Source: Bacteroidaceae bacterium (GTDB taxonomy: Bacteria > Bacteroidota > Bacteroidia > Bacteroidales > Bacteroidaceae). From it: a DNA stretch of 64,000 bases. Every line of letters starts with the position of its first letter. The first letter of the stretch is position 1. Under the pieces are notes generated by a model, which saw nothing but the letters and a program-made list of their open reading frames with translations, was not told the DNA's origin and searched no databases. A program made the translations under genes and the position numbers. The DNA is taken from NCBI GenBank assembly GCA_017621515.1, contig JAGASY010000098.1:32399-96398 (forward strand), given 5' to 3'. Below, piece after piece: positions 55,333 to 64,000 of this stretch.

Positions 55333-56814
55333 TTAATATGAACGTGCGATAAGTACACGGCACTTGGAAGGTTTGCCGCTTACCATATCTACACCCGGAG
55401 TCTGTTCGTAAGCAAAAGGCACGCAACGTATTGTAGCCTGAGTTTCTTCCTTAATCTTTGCTTCCGTTTCAGCAGTACCGTCCCAGTGGCACAGGAAGAA
55501 TCCGCCATCTTTTATCTTTGACTTGAACTCCTCATAGTCATCGCATACATAAATGTGGGAATCACGATACTCAAGAGCCTTCTTATAGATGTTGCTTTGT
55601 ATATCATCAAGAAGCTTCTTCACATATTCTTCTATGCCCTCAAGCTGCACAGTCTCCTTTTCAAGAGTATCACGGCGCATCACCTCCACTGTTCCGTTCT
55701 CAAGGTCACGTGCACCTATGACGAGACGAACAGGTATGCCCTTCAGCTCATAGTCAGCAAATTTGAATCCCGGACGTTTGTTGTCTGCATTATCATACTT
55801 CACACTGATGCCAAGTGCGCGCAAGTTGCGACATATTGCATCAGCCTTTTCATTAAGTTGCTGCAACTGTTCATCCGTTTTCCATATAGGAACAATAACC
55901 ACCTGAATCGGAGCCAGAGCCGGAGGAAGCACAAGTCCGTTGTCATCGGAGTGAGTCATAATAAGTGCTCCCATCAGACGTGTGGAAACACCCCATGAAG
56001 TAGCCCAAGCATATTCAGGCTTGTTTTCTTTGTTCAGGAACTGTACATCAAAAGCACGTCCGAAGTTCTGTCCGAGGAAATGAGAAGTACCGCTCTGAAG
56101 TGCCTTACCGTCCTGCATCATGGCCTCGATAGTGTATGTATCAAGCGCACCGGCAAAACGTTCAGTCTCGCTCTTAACACCTTGTATTACCGGTACAGCC
56201 ATGTATTTCTCTGCAAAGTCAGCATATACACGAATCATCTGCTTAGTACGCTCTTCCGCCTCTTCACGAGTAGCATGTGCCGTATGCCCTTCCTGCCAGA
56301 GAAACTCAGAAGTACGCAAGAAAAGACGTGTACGCATCTCCCATCTCATCACATTGCACCACTGGTTGCACAATATAGGAAGATCGCGGTATGACTTTAT
56401 CCAGTTCTTGTACGTATTCCATATAATAGTCTCAGATGTAGGTCGGATAATCAACTCCTCTTCCAGTTTTGCTGTAGGATCTACAACCACACCGTCATGA
56501 CTCTCATTTGTTTTGAGACGATAATGTGTCACAACTGCACACTCTTTTGCAAATCCCTCCACATGCTCCGCCTCACGACTGAGGAATGATTTAGGAATAA
56601 GGAGAGGGAAATAAGCATTCTGAACACCTGTTTCCTTAAATTTATCGTCAAGTATCCGTTGCATCTTCTCCCAGATGGCATACCCGTATGGCTTTATGAC
56701 CATACAGCCACGCACATCAGACTGTTCTGCCAAATCGGCCTTCACAACAAGTTCGTTATACCACTGAGAATAATTGACACTTCGTTTTGTAAGATCTTTA
56801 AGTTCCTTTGCCAT
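55333..56814 (-). CDS. proS: Prolyl-tRNA synthetase (archaeal/eukaryotic-type)
   Basis: 493 aa from ATG 56814; an upstream in-frame ATG at 56895 would put the promoter -7 box inside the gene. [20 protein letters not shown] starts the family. Class II motifs: [20 protein letters not shown], then [40 protein letters not shown] and the anticodon domain VVIVPIW. The length and C-terminal zinc-like domain (residues 400-493, ending CRVLIARSY) match the editing-free, archaeal-type ProRS common in Bacteroidales. Confidence 0.96.
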   Translation of the reverse strand: MAKELKDLTKRSVNYSQWYNELVVKADLAEQSDVRGCMVIKPYGYAIWEKMQRILDDKFKETGVQNAYFPLLIPKSFLSREAEHVEGFAKECAVVTHYRLKTNESHDGVVVDPTAKLEEELIIRPTSETIIWNTYKNWIKSYRDLPILCNQWCNVMRWEMRTRLFLRTSEFLWQEGHTAHATREEAEERTKQMIRVYADFAEKYMAVPVIQGVKSETERFAGALDTYTIEAMMQDGKALQSGTSHFLGQNFGRAFDVQFLNKENKPEYAWATSWGVSTRLMGALIMTHSDDNGLVLPPALAPIQVVIVPIWKTDEQLQQLNEKADAICRNLRALGISVKYDNADNKRPGFKFADYELKGIPVRLVIGARDLENGTVEVMRRDTLEKETVQLEGIEEYVKKLLDDIQSNIYKKALEYRDSHIYVCDDYEEFKSKIKDGGFFLCHWDGTAETEAKIKEETQATIRCVPFAYEQTPGVDMVSGKPSKCRVLIARSY

Positions 56815-56843
56815 AAATAACGTCACTTTTTGAAATTTCTGTG

Positions 56844-56851
56844 CAAAAGTA
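56844..56851 (-). promoter_or_regulatory. Bacteroidota -7 box for proS
   Basis: Minus-strand TACTTTTG, 30 nt before the ATG at 56814; it supports that start over 56895. Confidence 0.55.
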
Positions 56852-56949
56852 ACTATTAATACCGAAAAAATATACCCAAACCTTAAATTTCTCATTTATT
56901 ATGGCGATATTTGCAATGTTTTGAAAAAGTATATAAACAATTATTTGAA

Positions 56950-56973
56950 TTATATGTTATTGACAACATATAA
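56950..56973. promoter_or_regulatory. Operator-like palindrome upstream of the OmpA lipoprotein gene
   Basis: TTATATGTT (56950-56958) and AACATATAA (56965-56973), a perfect 9-bp inverted repeat with a 6-nt spacer, 45 nt before the ATG at 57019 and between divergent genes. The binder, if any, is unknown. Confidence 0.4.
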
Positions 56974-57018
56974 CCGGAAAAGAATAATTATTAATTATAA
57001 ATAAAAAACAAAGGGTTT

Positions 57019-57711
57019 ATGAAGAATTTAAAAATTAATGCCGCTGTCCTCAGCGGACTTCTTTTGTTATCAGGATGTAATGCAAACAACACAACTAAAG
57101 GTGGTCTTATCGGCGCCGGAGGTGGTGCTGCAATAGGTGCATTGGCAGGACGTCTGATTGGAGGTAACGGTAAAGGAACAGCCATCGGCGCTGTTGCCGG
57201 AACAGCTATCGGCACAACAGCCGGTATTCTCATCGGCAAGAAGATGGACAAGGCTAAAGCTGCGGCAGAAGCAGTAAAGAATGCACAGGTTGAAAGCGTA
57301 ACTGATGCAAACGGTCTGTCTGCCGTAAAGGTTACTTTCGACAGCGGAATCCTTTTTGCCACAAACAAGTCTGACCTCAATGCAGCAGCAAAGACTTCTC
57401 TCAGCGACTTCGCAAAAGTTCTCAAAACTTATAGCGATGCAGACGTGGCAATCTATGGCCATACAGATAACACTGGAAGCGATGCTATCAATAACCCATT
57501 GTCAGAAAAGCGTGCACAGTCTGTAGAGAATTATCTTCGCTCTTGCGGTGTGGCAACCAATCAGATTGCCATTGTAGAGGGTAAAGGTTCTACAGAACCG
57601 ATAGCAGACAATAGTACAGCTGCTGGACGTACTCAGAACCGTCGAGTAGAAGTTTATCTGTATGCAAGCAAAGCTATGATTGATGCAGCTAATGCAGGTA
57701 CTCTCCAGTAA
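57019..57711 (+). CDS. OmpA-family lipoprotein with glycine-zipper domain
   Basis: 230 aa. Lipobox LLSGC (Cys20) predicts lipid anchoring. Residues 28-75 are a glycine-zipper region with GxxxG repeats (GGLIGAGGGAAIGALAGRLI; GAVAGTAIGTTAGILIG) that probably spans or inserts in the membrane. Residues 100-225 are the OmpA peptidoglycan-binding domain: VTFDSGILFATNKSDLN, IYGHTDNTGSDAINNPLSEK, RAQSVENYL, GRTQNRRVEVYL. It ties the outer membrane to peptidoglycan. A terminator follows at 57764. Confidence 0.94.
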   Translation: MKNLKINAAVLSGLLLLSGCNANNTTKGGLIGAGGGAAIGALAGRLIGGNGKGTAIGAVAGTAIGTTAGILIGKKMDKAKAAAEAVKNAQVESVTDANGLSAVKVTFDSGILFATNKSDLNAAAKTSLSDFAKVLKTYSDADVAIYGHTDNTGSDAINNPLSEKRAQSVENYLRSCGVATNQIAIVEGKGSTEPIADNSTAAGRTQNRRVEVYLYASKAMIDAANAGTLQ

Positions 57712-57763
57712 AGAAAAGAATCGGGAAAAACTATCAATATAGTTCTTTCACTATCGTCAAAGA

Positions 57764-57805
57764 GGGGGCGGATGAAGCAAGTCTTTATCCGTGCCCTTAT
57801 TTTTT
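57764..57805 (+). terminator. Intrinsic terminator after the OmpA lipoprotein gene
   Basis: GGGCGGAT (57766-57773) pairs with ATCCGTGCCC (57787-57796, one bulge), followed by TTATTTTTT. Confidence 0.85.
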
Positions 57806-57862
57806 ATCTGACAAGCATTCCAATCTTAAAGCAGACCTTCATAAACACAAATACAACTAACG

Positions 57863-58585
57863 ATGGGCAAAATATTAAACAAAATAGGCAATATCATAAA
57901 ATGGGTTCTGATTGCCTTTCTGGGTTCTTCCATATTGGCAGTTGTTTTATTCAAATATGTCCGGGTTCCGTCATCCCCACTCATGTTCATCAGATGTTTT
58001 CAGCAGATAAAGAATGGTGAACATATAAGACTCAAACACAGCTGGGTTCCACTCGACTCCATATCCCCCTACCTTCCGCTTGCTGTATGGGCAAGTGAAG
58101 ATCAGAACTTCATGAATCATAATGGATTTGATCTTACACAGATTGAAAAAGCCATTGAAGAAAGAAAATCAGGAAAACGGAACAGAGGGGCAAGCACCAT
58201 CAGTCAGCAAACGGCGAAGAATGTCTTTCTATGGCCTACTTCAAACTGGGTCAGAAAGGGACTGGAAGTATATTTCACCATTCTGATTGAAGTAATATGG
58301 GACAAGCACAGAATCATGGAGGTTTACTTGAACACAATCGAAATGGGAGACGGCATCTACGGTGCAGAAGCCGTGGCATGGGAACATTTCGGATGTTCCG
58401 CCAAGAATCTCACACGTAATCAGTGCGCACTCATTGCCGCTTCACTGCCCAACCCATTAATATATGACAGCAGCAAACCTTCAAGATATATGTATAAGCG
58501 GCAGACATGGATACTCAGACAAATGCGCTGGTTAGGAAGTTTCCCGAAGAAGGACGAAAAGGTCGAGTCTGAAGAAAAAGAATAG
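57863..58585 (+). CDS. mtgA: Monofunctional peptidoglycan transglycosylase
   Basis: 240 aa. One N-terminal membrane anchor (IIKWVLIAFLGSSILAVVLF), then the GT51 domain with catalytic Glu79 in WASEDQNFMNHNGFD, RNRGASTISQQTAKNVFLWP, and the second motif HRIMEVYLNTIEMGDGIYGA. No transpeptidase domain follows. It polymerises lipid II into glycan strands at the cytoplasmic membrane. The C-terminal tail is very charged (KKDEKVESEEKE). Confidence 0.96.
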   Translation: MGKILNKIGNIIKWVLIAFLGSSILAVVLFKYVRVPSSPLMFIRCFQQIKNGEHIRLKHSWVPLDSISPYLPLAVWASEDQNFMNHNGFDLTQIEKAIEERKSGKRNRGASTISQQTAKNVFLWPTSNWVRKGLEVYFTILIEVIWDKHRIMEVYLNTIEMGDGIYGAEAVAWEHFGCSAKNLTRNQCALIAASLPNPLIYDSSKPSRYMYKRQTWILRQMRWLGSFPKKDEKVESEEKE

Positions 58586-58645
58586 TGCGAAAGCGAGAGG
58601 AGTCTGCCAGCAGCAGCCGTACATTAGACAACCTTCATAATACAA

Positions 58646-58675
58646 TAAAGAGGGCACTTCGCAGTGTCCTCTTTA
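58646..58675. terminator. Hairpin between mtgA and glnN
   Basis: TAAAGAGGGCACT (58646-58658) pairs with AGTGTCCTCTTTA (58663-58675), 13 bp with one mismatch, loop TCGC. It sits between convergent genes. Just upstream (58587-58612) is a degraded GAGGAGTCTG repeat. Confidence 0.75.
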
Positions 58676-58792
58676 CCAATTAAAAACAACCAACAAAAGA
58701 AATAGATAGTTTCTTCGTTCTCTTATAAAACCTGATTCATTCTCTATTGTCAAAGTCCCATGACACAGGACATGAACCCCTTCTCCAAATGA

Positions 58793-60985
58793 TTATCGTA
58801 TGAAAAGAAGCTCTCTGTACTTAGGCAGAGACCACATCTCATCATCTACAATCAGTTCAAGCTTATCAATGTGATAGCGAATCGCCTCCATTATAGGAGC
58901 TACCGTATCATGGTATGCAATGGCCTTCTCACGTTCACTCTCAATCTTGTTGGCAACTTTACGTGCCTCAATAAGCTTCTCGACATTCTCTACAATGAAT
59001 GATTCGTGTTCTGAAATCTTCTCTATCAAATAAAGATTGTTTGCAGAAACTCGTTTTGCTTTCTCTGCATCGAAGATGTCCATCACCTTATGTACATTGT
59101 CAATAAGCATAGACTGATAACGTGTCACCACAGGAATGATATGATTCAAACACAAATCACCAAAAATGCGTGCCTCAATCTGAATCTTCTTAGTGTATGT
59201 TTCCCACTTGATTTCATTACGTGCTTCAAGCTCAAACTTGGTCATGACCTTCATTGACTCGAACATCTTGACATTCTCCGGTTTGAGATAGTTGTCATAA
59301 ATAAGAGGACAGCTTGTTTCGCAATCTAAGCCACGTCGTGCAGCTTCCTCTTTCCATTCGTCGCTATATCCGTTACCATCAAAATGAATCGGCTTGATGT
59401 ACTTGATATCTTCGCGCACAACTTTCAGAATTGCACTTTCCTTTGCCTCACCTTTCTCAATGAGAGCATCTACACGCTGCTTGAACGTAGTGAGTGCTTC
59501 TGCCACAGCTGTATTGAGGGTAAGCATCGCTGATGCACAGTTTGCCTCAGAACCTACAGCACGGAACTCAAATCGGTTTCCGGTGAATGCAAACGGTGAT
59601 GTACGGTTGCGGTCTGTATTGTCAATGAGAAGTTCCGGAATAGAAGGAATGTCAAGCTTCATTGCCGTCTTACTTGCAATGGTAAGAATATCGTCATCTG
59701 TAGAGTTCTCCACATGCTCAAGAAGGTCGGAAACAGTCTTGCCGAGGAATGAAGAAATGATGGCAGGAGGAGCCTCGTTTGCTCCAAGACGATGCGCATT
59801 CGTAGCTGATATGATGGAAGCCTTAAGCAGTCCGTTGTGCTCATAAACAGCTTTCAAAGTCTCCACAATGAAAGTCACAAAACGGAGGTTGTCCATCGGA
59901 GTCTTGCCCGGAGCATGGAGCAATACACCTGTGTCTGTAGCTAAAGACCAGTTGTTGTGCTTTCCGGAACCGTTGATACCGGCAAACGGCTTCTCATGAA
60001 GCAGACAGCGGAAGCCATGTTTGCGCGCCACTTTCTTCATAAGAGACATCATCAACATGTTATGATCTACGGCAAGGTTTGTCTCTTCAAAAATAGGAGC
60101 AAGCTCAAACTGGTTAGGAGCCACCTCATTGTGACGAGTCTTGCAAGGAATACCCAATTCGAGAGCACGGATTTCAAGATCCTTCATGAAGTTCTCCACT
60201 CTCTCAGGGATTGAACCGAAGTAATGGTCGTCCATCTGCTGATTCTTCGCAGAGTCATGTCCCATAAGGGTACGTCCTGTCATCACAAGGTCTGGACGCG
60301 CAGCATACAGTGATTCATCGACAAGGAAATATTCCTGTTCCCATCCGAGATTGCTTATCACCTTCTTCACTTCCGGGTTAAAATACTGACACACGGCAGT
60401 AGCAGCCTTATCCACAGCATAAAGTGCCTTCTTCAAAGGTGCCTTGTAGTCAAGAGCTTCACCTGTATAAGAAATAAAGATTGTAGGAATCATCAGAGTG
60501 TCCCCTATCACAAACACTGGAGACGTAGGGTCCCATGCCGAATATCCGCGAGCCTCAAAAGTAGAACGGATACCACCATTAGGGAATGACGAAGCGTCCG
60601 GTTCCTGCTGTACGAGCAGCTTGCCTTCAAACTCCTCAACCATTCCGCCTTTCCAGTCATGCTCTACGAAACCGTCATGCTTCTCCGCTGTGCCGTCTGT
60701 CAATGGCTGAAACCAGTGGGTATAATGCGTAACACCAAGTTCCATAGCCCACTTCTTCATTCCTTCAGCCACAGCATCTGCTATAGCGCGGTCAAAAGGT
60801 GCTCCATTGTCAATCACATCGCACATCTTTCTGTAAACCTTTGCCGGAAGATATTTGAACATCTTCTGCTTGTTGAACACGTACTTGCCGAAATACTCGG
60901 AAGGACGCTCTGCCGGAGTTTCAACTTCCATCGGTTTTCTCTTGAAAGCCTCATCCACAACCTTAAATCTCAATTTTGAAGCCAT
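58793..60985 (-). CDS. glnN: Type III glutamine synthetase
   Basis: 730 aa, the size of GSIII, much longer than GSI or GSII. GSIII blocks in order: PSEYFGKYVFNKQKMFKYLP, HWFQPLTDGTAEKHDGFVEH, GGIRSTFEARGYSAWDPTSP, GWEQEYFLVDE, MDDHYFGSIPERVENFM, RHNEVAPNQFELAPIFEETN, and FAGINGSGKHNNWSLATDTG. It assimilates ammonia into glutamine with ATP; the GSIII form is typical of Bacteroidales. It lies 72 bp downstream of dapL on the same strand. Confidence 0.97.
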   Translation of the reverse strand: MASKLRFKVVDEAFKRKPMEVETPAERPSEYFGKYVFNKQKMFKYLPAKVYRKMCDVIDNGAPFDRAIADAVAEGMKKWAMELGVTHYTHWFQPLTDGTAEKHDGFVEHDWKGGMVEEFEGKLLVQQEPDASSFPNGGIRSTFEARGYSAWDPTSPVFVIGDTLMIPTIFISYTGEALDYKAPLKKALYAVDKAATAVCQYFNPEVKKVISNLGWEQEYFLVDESLYAARPDLVMTGRTLMGHDSAKNQQMDDHYFGSIPERVENFMKDLEIRALELGIPCKTRHNEVAPNQFELAPIFEETNLAVDHNMLMMSLMKKVARKHGFRCLLHEKPFAGINGSGKHNNWSLATDTGVLLHAPGKTPMDNLRFVTFIVETLKAVYEHNGLLKASIISATNAHRLGANEAPPAIISSFLGKTVSDLLEHVENSTDDDILTIASKTAMKLDIPSIPELLIDNTDRNRTSPFAFTGNRFEFRAVGSEANCASAMLTLNTAVAEALTTFKQRVDALIEKGEAKESAILKVVREDIKYIKPIHFDGNGYSDEWKEEAARRGLDCETSCPLIYDNYLKPENVKMFESMKVMTKFELEARNEIKWETYTKKIQIEARIFGDLCLNHIIPVVTRYQSMLIDNVHKVMDIFDAEKAKRVSANNLYLIEKISEHESFIVENVEKLIEARKVANKIESEREKAIAYHDTVAPIMEAIRYHIDKLELIVDDEMWSLPKYRELLFIR

Positions 60986-61057
60986 AATAATTACATTTAA
61001 TTGTTATTTTTATTTTATACCTATTGTTTCATTCTCTAATCACATAGTGTCAGTCCG

Positions 61058-62284
61058 CTACATCCACTTCTTCAGTCTGCTGACAGCCTCTACGCAGTCT
61101 TCTTTCCGTCCGAAAGCCGTGAAGCGGAAGTAACCTTCGCCAGAAGGACCAAAGCCGACACCCGGAGTGCCCACCACATTCACTTCATGCAGAAGACTGT
61201 CGAAAAATTGCCATGAAGTCATTCCCGAAGGAGTCTTGACCCATATATAAGGAGCATTCTCGCCTCCATACGTATCAAGCCCCATCCCGATAAAGGCTTC
61301 ACGCATCATACGTGCATTTCCCATATAGTAGTCAATGGTCTCGCGAACCTGCTTTTTTCCTTCTGCCGAGTATGTGGCTTCGGCAGCACGCTGAGTAATA
61401 TAACTTGTGCCGTTGAACTTTGTACACTGACGTCTGTTCCACAGTTGATTGAGAGAAACCTTCTCTCCATTAACCTTAACAGCCATCAGTTCTTTAGGCA
61501 CAATGGTGTAACCACATCTGACTCCTGTAAATCCCGCAGTCTTCGAAAAACTATGAAACTCTATGGCGCACTTTTTAGCTCCTTTTATCTCATATATAGA
61601 ATGAGGAATATCCGGATTCTGAATATACGCTTCGTATGCCGCATCATACATGATTATAGTATCGTTTGCCAAAGCATAGTCAACCCATTTCTTCAACTCT
61701 GCCCGACTTATCACTGTACCCGTAGGATTATTCGGATAGCACAGATAAACAATATCGACACGCTGCTTCGGAAGTTCCGGCACAAAACCGTTCTCACCAT
61801 TGCACGGCATATACACGACATTAGACCATACCCCATTGAGCATATCACCGGCTCTGCCTGCCATTACATTCGAGTCAATATATACAGGGTAAATAGGGTC
61901 TGTGACACAGATGATATTGTCTTTCGCCAATATATCACCAATGTTTCCCGTATCGCTCTTTGCACCATCATTGATGAAAACCTCAGAAGGTTCGACATGT
62001 ATTCCACGCGGTAGAAGATCATTCTTTATGATTGCCTCCTGCAAGAACTCATATCCCTGCTCCGGACCATAGCCGCGAAACGTACATTCCGATGCCATCT
62101 CATCTACAGCCTTGTGCATGGCTTCAATAACAGCAGGAGCAAGCGGCTGAGTCACATCACCGATACCAAGACGGATAATCTTCGATTTCGGATGCGCCAC
62201 TTTATATGCGTTCACTTTCTTCGCAATATCTGAGAACAGATAATTCTGCGACAATTTCAAGAAGTTTTCGTTTACTAATGCCAT
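61058..62284 (-). CDS. dapL: LL-diaminopimelate aminotransferase
   Basis: 408 aa, standard. [20 protein letters not shown] (N-terminus), [52 protein letters not shown], and the PLP-lysine segment [19 protein letters not shown]. It converts tetrahydrodipicolinate directly to LL-2,6-diaminopimelate, bypassing the acylated DapD/E route. It is upstream of glnN and downstream of dapF, so the three genes probably form a minus-strand lysine/murein-precursor and nitrogen unit. Confidence 0.97.
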   Translation of the reverse strand: MALVNENFLKLSQNYLFSDIAKKVNAYKVAHPKSKIIRLGIGDVTQPLAPAVIEAMHKAVDEMASECTFRGYGPEQGYEFLQEAIIKNDLLPRGIHVEPSEVFINDGAKSDTGNIGDILAKDNIICVTDPIYPVYIDSNVMAGRAGDMLNGVWSNVVYMPCNGENGFVPELPKQRVDIVYLCYPNNPTGTVISRAELKKWVDYALANDTIIMYDAAYEAYIQNPDIPHSIYEIKGAKKCAIEFHSFSKTAGFTGVRCGYTIVPKELMAVKVNGEKVSLNQLWNRRQCTKFNGTSYITQRAAEATYSAEGKKQVRETIDYYMGNARMMREAFIGMGLDTYGGENAPYIWVKTPSGMTSWQFFDSLLHEVNVVGTPGVGFGPSGEGYFRFTAFGRKEDCVEAVSRLKKWM

Positions 62285-62377
62285 AAGCTTATAATTACAT
62301 CATTTCGCATCCGCCGTCTTTCTCAGCATGATGCTTTATTTGTGTTTGTGTTGTGTTTATTTCTTAATCCGGTGACA

Positions 62378-63229
62378 TCAATCATCCAATTCTATCACAC
62401 CGTCAAAAACCCTTGTGGCGGGACCGGTCATATAGACATGATTGTCATTCTCATTCCATTCTATGTCTAAACATCCGCCATCCATCTGAATCCGTGCGTT
62501 TCTGCCGGATTTTCCGTTCAGGAATGCTGCAACAGCAGTAGCACAAGCTCCCGTGCCGCAAGCCAACGTAATCCCCGACCCTCTTTCCCAGACTCGCATC
62601 CGGACAGTTCCATCCGGCTTGACCTCTGCAAATTCAATGTTGCAACGCTCCGGAAACAACATATTCTTCTCCAATGCAGGTCCGATTTCTGATAATTTGA
62701 CAGAAGTTATATCATCTACAAAAATAACGAAATGAGGATTGCCCATACAAACAAATGTACCAACAAAACTCATTCCGTTTTCTACGATAGTACCAGCAAA
62801 CATACCACCGGTTTCTGTTGCAAGTTGAGCTGTATTCTCAAGCAGCGGTTCTCCCATATCGACACGCGCTCTATCCACCTCTCCCTTTTCATCTACATAC
62901 AGCTTTATTGTCTTGACTCCAGATAAAGTATCAACAGTTATCTCCTCTTTCGTTGTCAGACTATGGTCACGCACAAACTTACCGACACATCTTATCCCAT
63001 TGCCGCACATCATGGCTTCCGAACCGTCATTGTTGAATATCCTCATCGAGAAATCCGCCTTGTCAGAGTTTCCAATCAATATAAGTCCATCAGAGCCAAT
63101 ACCAAAATGAAACCGGCTCCAGTCTATGGCCACCTTGTCCGGAGTAGCAATAGGATTGTCCGGAGTATATACATAAATATAGTCATTCCCGGCTCCATGC
63201 AACTTTGTAAAGTGTATTGTTTTTGCCAT
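62378..63229 (-). CDS. dapF: Diaminopimelate epimerase
   Basis: 283 aa from ATG 63229. The frame is open to 63292, but the -7 box at 63279 lies inside that extension and the family begins [16 protein letters not shown]. The catalytic cysteine pair is in [14 protein letters not shown] and [14 protein letters not shown]; the general fold with GNPHFVIFV and [10 protein letters not shown] is complete. It interconverts LL- and meso-diaminopimelate, giving the murein and lysine precursor, and is the step after DapL, encoded 93 bp downstream. Confidence 0.97.
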   Translation of the reverse strand: MAKTIHFTKLHGAGNDYIYVYTPDNPIATPDKVAIDWSRFHFGIGSDGLILIGNSDKADFSMRIFNNDGSEAMMCGNGIRCVGKFVRDHSLTTKEEITVDTLSGVKTIKLYVDEKGEVDRARVDMGEPLLENTAQLATETGGMFAGTIVENGMSFVGTFVCMGNPHFVIFVDDITSVKLSEIGPALEKNMLFPERCNIEFAEVKPDGTVRMRVWERGSGITLACGTGACATAVAAFLNGKSGRNARIQMDGGCLDIEWNENDNHVYMTGPATRVFDGVIELDD

Positions 63230-63278
63230 ATATCTAATCTTATTTATATTGTCGTTACTTTTTGTTTTATTTTCGATG

Positions 63279-63286
63279 CAAAGATA
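63279..63286 (-). promoter_or_regulatory. Bacteroidota -7 box for the dapF-dapL-glnN run
   Basis: Minus-strand TATCTTTG, 50 nt before the dapF ATG at 63229. Confidence 0.6.
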
Positions 63287-63292
63287 TAACAT

Positions 63293-63524
63293 TTTGTAAT
63301 AACATTCATAAAATTATAGATATTTTTTATTCAAAAATTACAAAATAGTATGATTTTTGTAAAGCAATAAAGCATAAATGGTGACAAATTGAAATTTGCA
63401 AAGTTTTAAATCTTTCAGAATGTAACTTTCAAAAGCACAAAAATAACGGATTGACGCTAAAAAACAGTTTTGCATACCCCTACTTAAAACTATAAAAAAC
63501 GCGCTAAAACGACATTTTCCGATT
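63293..63524. other. AT-rich intergenic stretch
   Basis: No gene or clear structure between the dapF promoter and the third TGACAAAATGATA element. A minus-strand frame at 63338-63643 has no ribosome-binding site and runs into the repeat. Confidence 0.5.
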
Positions 63525-64000
63525 TGACAAAATGATATTTTCGTCCAAAATGAAAATTTAACACTTGAAGCGATTTTTAAGCGAGGACGAAAAGATGAAA
63601 TTTTTTGTCTGAAGATAATCAACTGAAAATCAAAGGAATACAAAAATTTTCAAAATACTCAAAAAAACGTGTCGGACGCAATTTTTTGGATGTTTTGAGT
63701 ATTCTGATAATATATTGATTATTAATGCTTTACATTCAAACTCGCCATTTTCACCCTCAAATGTCCTCAAAACTCCACTTATTTTTAAGTTCCTGTTCAG
63801 ACACTTTTCTAATGCCCGATTTATACACTTCTTAACATTTTTCTTCTGAGCAAACTGCCTTTTTTCTCGCTTCCCACTGTTTTTTTATTTTCAGCGCGCT
63901 GTCGTCAAATTTTCAGCGCACAGAAAATAAAATTGTAGCGCACTGCAAATAAAATTACAGTGCGCTGGAAATGTGACGACAGTGCGCTGGAAATTTAAAA
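63525..64000 (+). repeat. TGACAAAATGATA-ended non-coding element, copy 3 (cut by window end)
   Basis: Left end TGACAAAATGATA at 63525-63537; the right part is outside the window. Conserved words in the same order as copies 1 and 2: AAAATTTAACACTT, GATAATCAA, a CGGACGCA block with T run, TTGATTATTAATG, TTTATACACTTCTTAACA. The nested double hairpin is present: 16-bp arms 63892-63907 with 63974-63989 (one G-T pair), enclosing AGCGCACTG/CAGTGCGCT (63937-63945 with 63958-63966). Confidence 0.85.

Noticed and set aside
63338..63643. Minus-strand frame upstream of dapF
   Set aside because: AT-rich with aromatic-rich peptide, spans the end of a repeat element, and has no ribosome-binding site.

Overview
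This 64 kb window comes from the chromosome of a Bacteroidales bacterium, most likely a Prevotellaceae relative. Three things point there. First, -7 boxes of the form TAnnTTTG recur in front of genes, several with TTTG about 19-20 bp upstream, which is the Bacteroidota promoter. Second, the gene set fits the order: a short RpoD, type III glutamine synthetase, DapL, PPDK, the hpt-adk-obgE-pgeF block, DUF4831 and DUF5063. Third, three secreted proteins carry type IX secretion (T9SS) sorting domains. The genus is an inference.

Layout. 1-7 kb: start of an FprA-type flavodiiron protein (cut by the edge), a secreted HExxH protein followed by a GH97 glycosidase, and three glycosyltransferases in tandem. 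7-14 kb: Tex, TtcA, a HU-like protein, then a secreted protein and a T9SS cargo gene that looks frameshifted. 14-20.6 kb: serS, a fused NfnAB/GltD-type oxidoreductase, DUF5063, a 3'-5' exonuclease and an rRNA methyltransferase. 20.7-27 kb: a T9SS type A cargo gene preceded by a strongly structured RNA, a 1.1 kb gene-poor stretch, a T9SS type B cargo gene and uvrA. 27-32.5 kb: a minus-strand run of a receiver/PPDK-N fusion, a HEAT-like protein and a 5'-nucleotidase-type phosphoesterase. 33-39.4 kb: rpoD, then a compact run of a secreted 147-aa protein, a C11 peptidase lipoprotein, an HprK-like kinase, an S24/S26 (SipW-type) peptidase and a PqqD-like protein, followed by YeiH. 39.6-48 kb: DUF4831, NAD(P)HX repair, hpt-adk-obgE-pgeF, a probable small RNA and manC. 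48-64 kb: ppdK, a small membrane protein, ligA, proS, an OmpA lipoprotein, mtgA, glnN, dapL and dapF.

The least explained material is intergenic. Three copies of a roughly 720-740 bp non-coding element (32737, 51299 and 63525, the last cut by the edge) share inverted ends TGACAAAATGATA and a nested double hairpin. Three copies of a roughly 120 bp element contain exactly four 21-bp dyad units each (10842, 22829, 42517). A third family has GGAGTCTGTCGAA-type arms and its fullest copy at 52173. In every copy where both neighbours are visible, the first two families sit between divergently transcribed genes.

The best candidates for a little-described system are the 720-bp element family, the operon linking C11 peptidase, kinase, SipW-type peptidase and PqqD, the structured RNA at 21990-22165, and the free-standing small RNA at 46560. 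No tRNA, rRNA, CRISPR array, insertion sequence or phage gene was seen.
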